A DNA stretch of 64,000 nucleotides, from positions 1-64,000 of the forward strand of contig UPXS01000008.1 of NCBI GenBank assembly GCA_900538355.1, read 5' to 3'. This document shows, piece after piece, positions 20,746 through 29,419 of the stretch (the first letter of the stretch is position 1; every line of letters starts with the position of its first letter). A model generated the notes under the pieces. The model was not told the DNA's origin, did no database searches, and saw nothing but the letters and a program-made list of their open reading frames with translations. This DNA comes from an uncultured Veillonella sp. GTDB lineage: Bacteria > Bacillota > Negativicutes > Veillonellales > Veillonellaceae. Both the position numbers and the translations under genes were made by a program.

Positions 20746-21858
20746 ATGAGACCCACCTATTTGACCATAAATACAAGTCTCGTTCGCGAGAACTTGCGCA
20801 AAATTAAAGATAGTTTACCGGAATGGAGCACATCTACAGCTGTTATCAAGGCCAATGGCTATGGTCACGGCAGCGTTATGATGGGCCGTATTGCCGTTGA
20901 GGAAGGTTATGAATCCTTAGCCGTTGCCATTCCTGAAGAATCTGTGCCGCTTCGCAATGCAGGTATTATGGTACCAATCTACCTACTAGGTCTCACACGG
21001 CCACAATCATTTGAGCTTGTAGCAGACACGAATTCTATTCCTGCTGTATGCGAATCTACCGATTTAGATGCACTCGATAAAGTAGCGGAAAATCACGATA
21101 TGATTATTCGTGTTGCTGTTGCTGTTGATACGGGCATGCATCGTATCGGCATCAAACCAGAGGATGCTGTGGAGTTCATTAAACGCGTTGAATCCTATGA
21201 AAATCTTGAAGTAGACGGTTTCTTTTCTCATATGAGTAACGCCGATGCAGCCGATCAAAGTCACGCTCATGGGCAGGCACAAAAATTCCATAAAATGGTA
21301 GATGAAATTCGTGCCTTTAGACCTGATGCGGACTATCGCTTCTCCCTTGCCAATAGTGCTGGATTGTTATCCGTAAAAGATAGCTTGTTCACCGATGCCC
21401 GTCCTGGTATTATTCAATATGGTATTATGCCATCCCTTGATGTACCAAATCGATTAGGTTTGAAACCAGTTCTCTCCTTCCATAGCGAAGTAGTACATGT
21501 ACAGCATTTGGAAGCCGGCGAAGGTATCGGCTATGGTTCTACCTACGTAACACCTGAACCTATGACGATTGCAACCATCCCTGTAGGCTATGCAGATGGA
21601 TATCCTCGCAGCTTATCTAATCGTGGTACGGTCCTCATTCATGGTACACGTTGCCCTGTAGTGGGCCGCATCTGTATGGACCAATTCATGGTGGCCGTGC
21701 CTGATACAATTACTGTACAACCTGGTGATAAGGTTGTGCTCTTAGGGTCCCAAGGTCATGAAAGCATCTCTGCCCTAGAGATTGCCGCCCTTGCCTCTAC
21801 GATTCCATATGAAATCTTCTGTGGTTTCTCTGAACGCGTACCTAGACAATATATTTAA
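20746..21858 (+). CDS. alr: Alanine racemase
   Basis: A fold III PLP enzyme of 370 residues that makes D-alanine for peptidoglycan. The PLP lysine is in AVIKANGYGHG near the N-terminus, and the second-site tyrosine is in GIGYGSTY. The ATG (MRPTYL) follows GAGGAATATC; a TTG four codons earlier lies inside the ribosome site. The upstream gap (20377-20745) is AT-rich; TTGTTT and TAAAAT 16 bp apart near 20690 may be its promoter. It is monocistronic, with a terminator at 21898. Confidence 0.93.
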   Translation: MRPTYLTINTSLVRENLRKIKDSLPEWSTSTAVIKANGYGHGSVMMGRIAVEEGYESLAVAIPEESVPLRNAGIMVPIYLLGLTRPQSFELVADTNSIPAVCESTDLDALDKVAENHDMIIRVAVAVDTGMHRIGIKPEDAVEFIKRVESYENLEVDGFFSHMSNADAADQSHAHGQAQKFHKMVDEIRAFRPDADYRFSLANSAGLLSVKDSLFTDARPGIIQYGIMPSLDVPNRLGLKPVLSFHSEVVHVQHLEAGEGIGYGSTYVTPEPMTIATIPVGYADGYPRSLSNRGTVLIHGTRCPVVGRICMDQFMVAVPDTITVQPGDKVVLLGSQGHESISALEIAALASTIPYEIFCGFSERVPRQYI

Positions 21859-21897
21859 AACAATCATTTTAGACCTCATAGAGATTTAGATACATAC

Positions 21898-21930
21898 AAA
21901 ATGAGCAGATATATTTATATCTGCTCATTT
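21898..21930 (+). terminator. Intrinsic terminator after alr
   Basis: A perfect 14-bp stem AAATGAGCAGATAT / ATATCTGCTCATTT with a 5-nt loop, about 40 bp after the stop. Confidence 0.75.
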
Positions 21931-21989
21931 ATATTTCTAGAAAGTTTCAAGGCCTATATTTACTATTTCATATAAGAAATTTTTCAACG

Positions 21990-22182
21990 AAAAAAGCCCG
22001 TAATACGTGCAGCGGTCTACATGTATTACGGGCTTTCCTGCTCCCCTATACCTAGCGTACTGTAAAGCAGTTACGTTCTTATTGTGAGAGAGAGTATTAT
22101 ATACCAAGTATATAATCTTATGATTGGGAGGGAACCACAATGCATAAGGGGCCCCCTGAACGACAGACGGCATAGGAGAGAG
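21990..22182 (-). ncRNA. Structured non-coding RNA, 6S RNA-like
   Basis: On the minus strand the region folds as a rod. A closing stem of about 12 bp joins CTCTCCTATGCC (22169-22182) with GGTATAGGGGAG (22041-22052). The apical hairpin is ATTATATAC / GTATATAAT (22096-22116). A small bulged hairpin, CGTAACTG / CAGTACG (22056-22075), lies on the 3' strand of a large internal bubble. A perfect intrinsic terminator (AAAGCCCGTAATAC / GTATTACGGGCTTT and six T, 21991-22036) follows directly. Closing stem, open centre, 3'-side mini-hairpin and terminator match 6S RNA, the inhibitor of housekeeping RNA polymerase. No protein-coding frame with a ribosome site fits. The 5' end is not fixed. Confidence 0.5.
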
Positions 22183-22213
22183 TCAATGTTTGTCTATCCA
22201 ATCCAGAGGGCTG

Positions 22214-22293
22214 CGTGTGTAATTGTTTATTGTGTGTGTAAGTGTATTGTGTATGTGTGTAAGTATGTGTGTGTATAGTTTTGTGTGTTTAGT
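22214..22293. repeat. TG-rich low-complexity tract
   Basis: About 80 bp made largely of TG, TGTA and TGTGTGT steps on the plus strand (CA-rich on the minus). It lies just upstream of the structured minus-strand RNA. It is not a simple perfect microsatellite. Confidence 0.65.
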
Positions 22294-22344
22294 GTTCGTG
22301 TATTAAAGGGGTTTGCTTTACAGTGGCATAGGGTATAGATTAGC

Positions 22345-23519
22345 TTATTTGACTGCCATACCTGTTTTAGCATCCAATACGATGGATACAGGTTTATTTT
22401 GTGCATCATGGAACTCTACAGTATAAATAGGTTTACCGTTTTGGTTTGCTACAGACCAAGAGTTAATACCAGTTGCTACATTGCCAGTTTGTGCGAAGGC
22501 TGCATTAATCGCCACATGTGGAGGTAACACAGTACCAGCATCAATAGCACTAGTTTCCATAGATGCATCATATGCTTTAGGAGTACCTTCAGTTACATTA
22601 CCAGATGCCACATCTAGAGTCATGGAATGGGCACCACTAGTATTGAAACCGTCTACTTCATAGATAGCAGTTTTATCAGCAGCTTTGAAGGATACATTAG
22701 TAATCTTAGAGTCGCCATATTTATTTTCAAATTGGTCGATTAAATAATTCGCACCAATTACAAAAATACTATTTTGATCGACTACGCCTGCTTGCTTACT
22801 TGTTGTGCTAGGTTGTGATTTTCCACTTTTAGAGTTTTTTTTTCCTCTTTAGTAGTTTCTTTTTTGTCAGCTTTTTTATCTGCTTTTACTTCTTTAGTTT
22901 CTTTTACAGCTTTATCAGCTTTAACTGCTTTGTCAGCTTTTACTTTAGGCGCTTTGTGTGCTTGCGCTTTTTTAGTATTTTTTTCTTCTTTATTAGCTTC
23001 TACTTTTTTATCGGCTGCACGCACTACTTTAGCTTCGCTAGGAGCTTTCGCTACTGCTGCAGTTTCAATTGTAGGAGTTGCTGCTGCAGGGTTAGCTACC
23101 GCAGGAACTACAGTCTCTTGAGCTACTGGAGCTTTTACATCTTGAGTTGCTGTTGGAACTGGAGTAGTATTTTGAGCTGCTGGTGCAACTGGAGCTACTT
23201 CTGTTTTAGCTGCTGCTGGAGCTGCTGCTGGAGCTGCTTCTACTTTAGCTGCTGCTGGAGTTACTTCTGTTTTAGCTGTTGCAGGAGCTACTTCTGTTTT
23301 AGCTGCTGCTGGAGCTACTTCTACTTTAGCTGCTGGAGTCACTTGAATTGTAGGAACTACTTGATGAGTAGCAGGCTGTGCCACAGGAGCTGCAGTAGCT
23401 GCAACCTCTTGAGTTACAGGAACTGGTGTTGCTTGCTCAGCCGCTGTTACTACTACAGTAGCACCAAATACACCAGCTACTGCTAAAGCAATACTACTTT
23501 TTAAAATAGATTTTTTCAT
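22345..23519 (-). CDS. Exported Ala/Pro/Lys-rich protein with PepSY-like C-terminus, frameshifted at an A9 tract
   Basis: Reads from MKKSILKSS (GGAGG 6 nt upstream) through a signal peptide, an Ala/Pro/Val-rich region with repeats of the form AAKTEVAPA, and a Lys-rich region. At 22837-22845 the coding strand has nine A in a row. As sequenced the frame then stops at 22782 after 245 residues. One more A (A10) joins it to a second frame ending at 22345, giving 391 residues with a C-terminal domain (VIGANYLIDQFENKYG, YEVDGFNTSG, INSWSVANQNGK) homologous to the neighbour at 24033. This is either a phase-variable gene, one rescued by slippage on the A tract, or a recent mutation. Confidence 0.75.
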
Positions 23520-23593
23520 AATATCCTCCTTGATAATCCATATATATGCAAAATTACGCATATATATTTTAACCAACTCGGTGTTATCGTTAC

Positions 23594-23643
23594 AGTTCCA
23601 AATCATATATCTAGCGTGGACTGTAGATATATAGTCTGGAACT
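23594..23643 (-). promoter_or_regulatory. Long inverted repeat upstream of the A/P/K-rich gene
   Basis: AGTTCCA (23594-23600) pairs with TGGAACT (23637-23643), and ATATATCTA (23605-23613) with TAGATATAT (23624-23632). It lies 75-125 bp before the start codon, so it is a leader hairpin or an operator. The rest of the 513-bp gap (23520-24032) holds this, a terminator and AT-rich sequence without a gene. Confidence 0.5.
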
Positions 23644-23918
23644 TCCCGATATATTTGAGTTCTGTCCTTTGACTGGACACATATTATCCATAATCTATGA
23701 AATAAAAATGTAGAACCCATCGGTCTAGCTTAATTTGGCGTGAGTCTAAAATGAATTTATATGTAATTTCGATGAAATTCTATAGCATTCGATTTATAAG
23801 TAAGCATTCTATGAACCATATCTAAAAAGCTGTTTTGCCCATATATAAGGGAAATATGCCCTCTCATTTCAATTCTTACAATCTAAACAAAACTTTTCAT
23901 GAGCAAACTTTCACAAAA

Positions 23919-23969
23919 AAACTCCTTAAAACTATCATTTACCAAAAAATAGATAGTTTTAAGGAGTTT
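23919..23969 (-). terminator. Intrinsic terminator after the 24033 gene
   Basis: A perfect 18-bp stem AAACTCCTTAAAACTATC / GATAGTTTTAAGGAGTTT, followed on the minus strand by seven T. Confidence 0.85.
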
Positions 23970-24032
23970 AATTCTTGTATTTAAAATAATAAGCCTTTGA
24001 TTAGTAAGTTGTATTTACTAATCATCGTAAAT

Positions 24033-24596
24033 TTAGTCGTCAAATTTAACAGATAATAAAGTACCATTCATAGCATCAATACGTACATCAACTTCTTTGT
24101 CACCTTCTGTACCGAAGCTAACTTTGTATACTATTTTACCTTTATCATACTGTACGGACCACCCGTTAAGACTTGTCGCTTTGCCTTGTGTTTGAGCATA
24201 GGCAAAATTAACTACTGCTGCTGGCGGTAAGATTTCACGAGGATCAAAGGATTTTTTCTTTAAAGATTTATGGAAGTCGCCTTCACGTTTTTCAAAGATT
24301 TGATTTGTTGCATAGATATAAGTAAGCTCATACTTGCCGCTTTCATCAAAACCGTCTACATCATATCTAATTTGACCACCATCCGCATCAAAGGCGATTT
24401 CAGTGATAGCTGCATTTGGATGATTTTGAATAAATGCATTTAATAAACCATTGGCACCTACAATCGCTGCATGGTTTCCATCAACAACGGCAACAGTTGG
24501 TTCTACCGCTACTAAATGGGCTGCACTTGCATTTGGCATACCAAACACTGCTGCCAAGGCTAATACAAGGCTACCTTTTACAAATAAGGATTTCAT
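24033..24596 (-). CDS. Exported PepSY-like protein
   Basis: A 187-residue protein with a signal peptide (cleavage probably after NASA) and a domain similar to the C-terminal part of the 22345-23519 gene product. Matching blocks are VGANGLLNAFIQNH, YDVDGFDESGKYELT, LPPAAVVNFAYAQT and LNGWSVQYDKGKIVYKV. The paired beta-alpha-beta pattern resembles PepSY or BLIP-like putative peptidase-inhibitor domains found in periplasmic proteins. The start is the ATG after GGAGGAG; a four-residue longer form overlaps that site. The function is unknown; a periplasmic role is inferred. Confidence 0.7.
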   Translation of the reverse strand: MKSLFVKGSLVLALAAVFGMPNASAAHLVAVEPTVAVVDGNHAAIVGANGLLNAFIQNHPNAAITEIAFDADGGQIRYDVDGFDESGKYELTYIYATNQIFEKREGDFHKSLKKKSFDPREILPPAAVVNFAYAQTQGKATSLNGWSVQYDKGKIVYKVSFGTEGDKEVDVRIDAMNGTLLSVKFDD

Positions 24597-24754
24597 AGGC
24601 TCCTCCATCTCTCAAACAGGACCATAGTGTGTATATATACAATTATACACTAAATCGATACGATTTATTAATCTTTATTTATAATATTAATGCATAGACA
24701 ACTCCCCTATGATACAATGCACGTAGAATATTTTTTACTACAAGTGAGACGATT

Positions 24755-25657
24755 ATGATTTCATTATATCCTACCATATATCACACATTTCAATGCAAGG
24801 CAGATCGATGTGAAAATACATGTTGTCAACTTTGGACCATCGATATCGACGAGACCACTGCTGAACGATATCACACCATGACAGGCCCTCTTGGTGAAAG
24901 CTTACGCCAAGCTATCACTGTGGATGATGAGGGCAGCCATTTCGTATTTTCTAAGGAACAACCAATGTGTCCATTGCTCAATGAAAACGGTCTTTGTAAA
25001 GTTGTACTCGAACTAGGTGAAGAAGGCCTATGCGATACATGCCACATGCACCCACGTTTTTATAAATACATTGAAGACCTCGAACTATGTGGGGTTGGTC
25101 TATCCTGTGAAGCATCAGTTGAACTACTCGCAGAGGATGCTCAATCTGATCAGGTAATCTTTACCATTGAAGACGATGATGGCGAGTTTAGTCCTGACGA
25201 ACGTTTAACTATTCAGAATATATTTGAACTATTAGCACTTGATATAGATTCATCATACTTTCAATACAGCCCAAATCCTGATGTACAGTATTATGAAAAA
25301 CTATTAACTCTATATGGTACAACAGAGCCTATCGATGAAGAATGGACTGCACAAATCAATGCATTATCTCATGACACAGATAAACTAATTACCGCTGTAC
25401 AAACCTATATAGCAACTCACGATATGGGGCTATTCAACAAGGTGTTCCAATACATCTTATATCGTCAAATCGATATGCTAGCAGACTATTCTTTGGAGGC
25501 TATCCTTTCCTACGCAAAAGATAGTGTGGAATACATACTAATCACAAGTGCTATAGAAGGCTCACCGCTTAAACAAGTCGCAAGATGGTCCCAACAAATC
25601 GAATACGATGAAGACAATGTAGACTTACTATTACAACATTATGATTCTCTTCAATAA
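24755..25657 (+). CDS. FliB-like cysteine-rich protein (flagellin lysine N-methylase family)
   Basis: A 300-residue protein with the N-terminal cysteine signature CKADRCENTCCQLW and further cysteines in CPLLNENGLCK, CDTCHMHPRF and LSCEAS. This pattern defines the YkgJ/FliB family, thought to bind a metal or Fe-S centre. The FliB name comes from Salmonella flagellin methylation. There are no flagellar genes here and Veillonella is non-motile, so the substrate is probably something else. The ribosome site is weak (GAGACG). It is monocistronic, with a shared terminator downstream. Confidence 0.75.
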   Translation: MISLYPTIYHTFQCKADRCENTCCQLWTIDIDETTAERYHTMTGPLGESLRQAITVDDEGSHFVFSKEQPMCPLLNENGLCKVVLELGEEGLCDTCHMHPRFYKYIEDLELCGVGLSCEASVELLAEDAQSDQVIFTIEDDDGEFSPDERLTIQNIFELLALDIDSSYFQYSPNPDVQYYEKLLTLYGTTEPIDEEWTAQINALSHDTDKLITAVQTYIATHDMGLFNKVFQYILYRQIDMLADYSLEAILSYAKDSVEYILITSAIEGSPLKQVARWSQQIEYDEDNVDLLLQHYDSLQ

Positions 25658-25696
25658 TGACAAACTACTTTTACTAAAATTTCATTCAAAGCAATA

Positions 25697-25727
25697 AAAA
25701 CCTCCTAGTATAAAACTAGGAGGTTTT
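25697..25727. terminator. Bidirectional terminator
   Basis: A perfect 13-bp stem AAAACCTCCTAGT / ACTAGGAGGTTTT between the convergent FliB-like and Yip1-like genes. Confidence 0.85.
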
Positions 25728-25733
25728 ATGTAT

Positions 25734-26342
25734 TTACGCAAAGAGTATGCGCATAATCCAGTTATATAAAAGGTTAATAATATATAGAACTATATATACA
25801 GCGCCTACTGTAAGAGGTTCTACATTCATAATTCGAGATAAAAGCATGACAGCTACGTAGATAACGGCACCCACGTAAGCCAATGCTAAGGGAACTAATA
25901 GGATCATCAAAAATGGCGTAATATAAATGCAAATAATAGATACCAAAATTAATGCTAATCCAAGTGCTCCTGTATAGCCTTCCACATAGGCAGTGCCCAT
26001 TAATACTTGCTTGAAATCAAAGTCACGCTCTAAAAGAACACTCAGTAATTTCCAAAGTATAAAGCTACCTACAAACCAATATATTCCAAGGCCTAAAATC
26101 TCTCTCAATATAGAAAATATGCCATATACAGCTGGTATAAAGCCAAATAAAAAACCACCAAAGGTCATGGCCAATGGTAATAGTATAATGCCTAAAGCAA
26201 ATCCCAAAATATGGGTGGCACACCAACCGGCGAGGCCAGCTTTGATACCCTTTTCTAAGGTACCAAACCAAAAGATTTCATCGATTCCCTTCTTCGGTGA
26301 ACGCACCAGCAGGGATATTTCTCGTAAAAATGTCGTATCCAT
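25734..26342 (-). CDS. Yip1 family membrane protein
   Basis: A 202-residue protein with an N-terminal amphipathic part (LVRSPKKGIDEIFWFGTLEKG) and about five hydrophobic segments. The opening is close to that of the 28001 gene (REPFKRGIPEIVEFGTIQRG). Yip1 domain proteins are widespread in bacteria and poorly understood. The start MDTTFL follows GGAGT; the first ATG has no site. It is the last of a row of similar genes on this strand. Confidence 0.7.
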   Translation of the reverse strand: MDTTFLREISLLVRSPKKGIDEIFWFGTLEKGIKAGLAGWCATHILGFALGIILLPLAMTFGGFLFGFIPAVYGIFSILREILGLGIYWFVGSFILWKLLSVLLERDFDFKQVLMGTAYVEGYTGALGLALILVSIICIYITPFLMILLVPLALAYVGAVIYVAVMLLSRIMNVEPLTVGAVYIVLYIINLLYNWIMRILFA

Positions 26343-26443
26343 AACTAACTCCGCTCTCAACTATACTACAACTTTAATTATATCATAAATTCCCAGATTT
26401 AAATTATATATAATTAATTTTAATATAAATTAAACCACAAAAA

Positions 26444-26469
26444 AACCACAAGACGTTCATCTTGTGGTT
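26444..26469 (-). terminator. Intrinsic terminator
   Basis: AACCACAAGA / TCTTGTGGTT with a 6-nt loop, followed by seven T on the minus strand, after the 26491 gene. Confidence 0.8.
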
Positions 26470-26490
26470 ATACTGCATGATTACATTATA

Positions 26491-27120
26491 TTATTTAACT
26501 AGGGTATGTACAAATCGAATCCAATGAGGCAATACTGACACTGATAGCAAGGCCACTACAAACATAATAATATACGTTTTTACGATACCTAGTTCCACAT
26601 AACGACGCATGAGCTGGGCCCCAATAAAGACAGCATAATACTGACTAAACATGGTTACAAGATAGGCCATATCCCCTACATATTTCGGCATAGATAGATA
26701 AAATAATATGAGCCCCACTATATGGACCAACACTAATACTACGGCACGAAGTGCATTCGTATAAGCTAAGCCATAGATATAGTTTCGCATCACGCCCCTA
26801 TAGGTCCCAGTACCACCTAGCAATACTAGTAATCGCCATATAACAAAGGCACCTATGATAATTTGAAAAATTAAAAATGATGCATTTGCCAAAGCACTAA
26901 CCAGATCAAAATGTGTGAGACCAGTCATACGTTTTATGCCTAATACAGGAGCCACAGCTTTCACTATGAACGGCAAAGCATAGGTCATCACATATAATAC
27001 AATTGTAGACATTATAAGATTTAGTATAGCTCGAGTATAGGTTCCATTTCTAATAATATTTTGAAAGGATCTGTCACTCAATTTTGTAAATAAATGTAAT
27101 ATGTCCTTATACCAAGTCAT
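26491..27120 (-). CDS. Polytopic membrane protein (Yip1-like)
   Basis: A 209-residue protein with five or six hydrophobic segments, preceded by a short cytoplasmic start (MTWYKDILHLFTKLSDRSF). It shows the Yip1-type plan of a hydrophilic head and clustered helices, but without a clear signature. It starts after GAGGAG and follows the 27136 gene by 15 bp, so the two are co-transcribed. The function is unknown. Confidence 0.6.
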   Translation of the reverse strand: MTWYKDILHLFTKLSDRSFQNIIRNGTYTRAILNLIMSTIVLYVMTYALPFIVKAVAPVLGIKRMTGLTHFDLVSALANASFLIFQIIIGAFVIWRLLVLLGGTGTYRGVMRNYIYGLAYTNALRAVVLVLVHIVGLILFYLSMPKYVGDMAYLVTMFSQYYAVFIGAQLMRRYVELGIVKTYIIMFVVALLSVSVLPHWIRFVHTLVK

Positions 27121-27135
27121 AATACTCCTCATATA

Positions 27136-27819
27136 TTATCGAGTTAATGTATATAGCACTTCACATAATAGTGATGCTAAAATAGCGATTAACATAATGC
27201 TTAGTCCTTCATAAAAACTGCCATTAATACATGCTCCGGCTATACGCCCCATGGTCTGTAGTAGCAATACAGTACTAAGAATGCATAAAACAATCATGCA
27301 AAACCCAATAATGGCTTGCAATAAAATTGGTATGGACGTAAGGATCAACATAATCCCTGCCGTAAGAGTAATCATAGCTACTACTAGTTGAGCAAAGGCC
27401 ATCATGTGTAAAACACCAGTTACTACGCCGCGAATGTAAAACTTACGCTTTTGCAACATAGCGTAACCTATCAAGATACCAGACATAAGCGCCGCTTTTA
27501 AAATCACCCACGTAAAACGACCTACATTCCAAAACTCACGAGGTTTACTTAGCTGCTCAAAAAAGACTTGTATTTCATGCTGCCCTACTGGAAGTGAAAA
27601 CAATTGCCACTTTACCAAAAGTGATGAATTACGTATAAATGCGCGTATAGCGTCTAAATAGACGCTTTCACCAACGATGGTAAATTGATAACATATGAGG
27701 GACAATACCAGCATCCATACAAGCTGACCATAGGTAACATCATAGTGGTACATGCGCGGATGTTTTTCTTCAATGGGGTTTAATAAGCGATAAACGAACT
27801 CTAATAAACCTCCCATCAT
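27136..27819 (-). CDS. Polytopic membrane protein of unknown function
   Basis: A 227-residue protein with about five hydrophobic segments and a large hydrophilic stretch between the first and second (about residues 55-95). The start at MMGGLLEF follows AAGGTGG by 8 nt; the GTG four codons earlier lies in that site. It is the first gene of a pair with 26491. The cluster position suggests a relation to the Yip1-like neighbours, but sequence similarity by eye is weak. Confidence 0.6.
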   Translation of the reverse strand: MMGGLLEFVYRLLNPIEEKHPRMYHYDVTYGQLVWMLVLSLICYQFTIVGESVYLDAIRAFIRNSSLLVKWQLFSLPVGQHEIQVFFEQLSKPREFWNVGRFTWVILKAALMSGILIGYAMLQKRKFYIRGVVTGVLHMMAFAQLVVAMITLTAGIMLILTSIPILLQAIIGFCMIVLCILSTVLLLQTMGRIAGACINGSFYEGLSIMLIAILASLLCEVLYTLTR

Positions 27820-27952
27820 GCCTCTCACCACCTTTTACACAACAAGAATAGCACCATTCTATATAGAATGATGCATCACACAACACAACGATTACGAATT
27901 TATAACAATTATTTTATTTTTAATTCATACTCTGTTCATCATTATAGCACAA

Positions 27953-27978
27953 AAGCAAGGTATATTCATACCTTGCTT
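27953..27978 (-). terminator. Intrinsic terminator
   Basis: AAGCAAGGTAT / ATACCTTGCTT with a 4-nt loop, then TTTTG on the minus strand, after the 28001 gene. Confidence 0.75.
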
Positions 27979-28000
27979 TCATATTTTTCATACTATGTAA

Positions 28001-28672
28001 TTATCTAGATGTAGCAAGCATAACCATGCCTACTAATATGCCAATAAAGGCTACTGGAATTAAAGATGCCAAAAGCCCAATACCAAATGTTGCGAGTCGT
28101 CCCTTTTCAATTTGACGTGCCATAAGTGATAAGCTGACCCACAAAAACCAAATAAAAGTGCCTAGATTGACGATTTGGAAAAAATAATTAAATATAGTTA
28201 ATCCAAGCGTTGATGATGCCTCATAAAAGCCTAAGCCCTTTGCTACGATAATCAGCACAATCTCAATGAGTCCTATCATTATTGATAGAAATTGAGTATA
28301 TGCACTTTGATACCAACAAATCTTTAAAACAGATTCGTAATTAGTATGGGCCCCAAACTTATTAGCTACCTGACTAAAAATAACAGAATAAATTGCTAAA
28401 GTAGCAAACGTACCTATCAAACCAAGCGTTAAGGACATAATACCTTGACCAGCAAATTGGCCCATAACACTACCCAATCTCGCTATATGAACACCAAATA
28501 CATAAGCCAATAGCAACTCTGTAATAGCAGAAAATACTAAAGCTATCGCAACCATGGCTACCGTTGCAGCAAAGCCTCGTTGAATTGTACCAAATTCAAC
28601 AATCTCTGGGATGCCACGTTTAAAAGGCTCTCTAATAAGCGCCCAAAGATCTAAATACCATTTTCGTTCCAT
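28001..28672 (-). CDS. Yip1 family membrane protein
   Basis: A 223-residue protein. The head region (MERKWYLDLWALIREPFKRG) and FGTIQRG match the 25734 protein, and five hydrophobic segments follow. It starts at the ATG 7 nt after GGAGGGG; the ten-residue longer frame has no site. It has its own terminator and probably its own promoter. The function is unknown. Confidence 0.7.
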   Translation of the reverse strand: MERKWYLDLWALIREPFKRGIPEIVEFGTIQRGFAATVAMVAIALVFSAITELLLAYVFGVHIARLGSVMGQFAGQGIMSLTLGLIGTFATLAIYSVIFSQVANKFGAHTNYESVLKICWYQSAYTQFLSIMIGLIEIVLIIVAKGLGFYEASSTLGLTIFNYFFQIVNLGTFIWFLWVSLSLMARQIEKGRLATFGIGLLASLIPVAFIGILVGMVMLATSR

Positions 28673-28789
28673 ATGTTCCCCTCCAAAACATCTAAAGCAC
28701 ATATTTTTATCATTTTACCACAACGCACATTTAAAATAAATATAAATTTATTTTAAATCAAAATTTGATATTGAATAGAAAATAAAAAA

Positions 28790-28818
28790 TTGATAGACAC
28801 CTAAAAGGCATCTATCAA
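28790..28818 (-). terminator. Intrinsic terminator
   Basis: TTGATAGA / TCTATCAA with a 13-nt loop and a T-rich end on the minus strand, after the 28839 gene. Confidence 0.65.
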
Positions 28819-28838
28819 CATTTCCATTACATATGTAT

Positions 28839-29408
28839 TTAAAGAGACATAGACAACATAATGCCACCTATGCCAAAGACAAAGGATACGATATAAAATG
28901 CAATACCGGTTATCCAAGGACTCAATCCAAATTGCTTAGACATCAGTTGCGCCATGATAATGACATTAAATAGTTCTATGGTGCTTAATCCACCGGATCC
29001 GCCTTTAGTATGTAAATCCAAGAAAAGATAAATAGGCGCAGCAAAAAGTACGAAAATCAAATGAATCCAACTAGTAATACAACTATTTAAAAGCATGTCT
29101 GCCACAAGTTGCTTATATGTAACCTGCCCCTTAAAGACCTTAAAAATACCATATAAAATACCAGAAGATACAAGAACAAACGCTACAATTCCAAGCACAT
29201 ATCCTATAAGAGGAACTGCTTCAAGTTCTATAGGGCCTATAACCTCCCAAATAAATGTTTTAAAAAATGGACTCTTTGGGATAATTAGCGTTAATATATA
29301 TAATCCCAAGTCAGTTATAATTGCTGATACCACAGCTAATAACAACATATTTTTAACAGTGATAAAACGCATCCATTTTTCTATATATGGGCCAAACATA
29401 CCATTCAT
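28839..29408 (-). CDS. Polytopic membrane protein (Yip1-like)
   Basis: A 189-residue protein with five hydrophobic segments and the head MNGMFGPYIEKWMRFITVKN. It begins 11 bp after the fic stop, so the two are co-transcribed. AAGG lies 9 nt before the ATG. The length and helix layout match its Yip1-like neighbours. Pairing with a Fic enzyme may be functional or accidental. Confidence 0.6.
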   Translation of the reverse strand: MNGMFGPYIEKWMRFITVKNMLLLAVVSAIITDLGLYILTLIIPKSPFFKTFIWEVIGPIELEAVPLIGYVLGIVAFVLVSSGILYGIFKVFKGQVTYKQLVADMLLNSCITSWIHLIFVLFAAPIYLFLDLHTKGGSGGLSTIELFNVIIMAQLMSKQFGLSPWITGIAFYIVSFVFGIGGIMLSMSL

Positions 29409-29419
29409 AATTCTATACC

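Noticed and set aside
22084..22278. Open frame of 64 codons on the plus strand through the TG-rich tract
   Set aside because: It is Val/Cys/Tyr low-complexity coding from a TG repeat, overlaps the structured RNA on the other strand and has no convincing ribosome site.
22956..23486. Long Cys/Ser-rich frame opposite the Ala/Pro-rich gene
   Set aside because: It is the complement of an Ala/Pro/Lys repeat region; composition explains the absence of stops.
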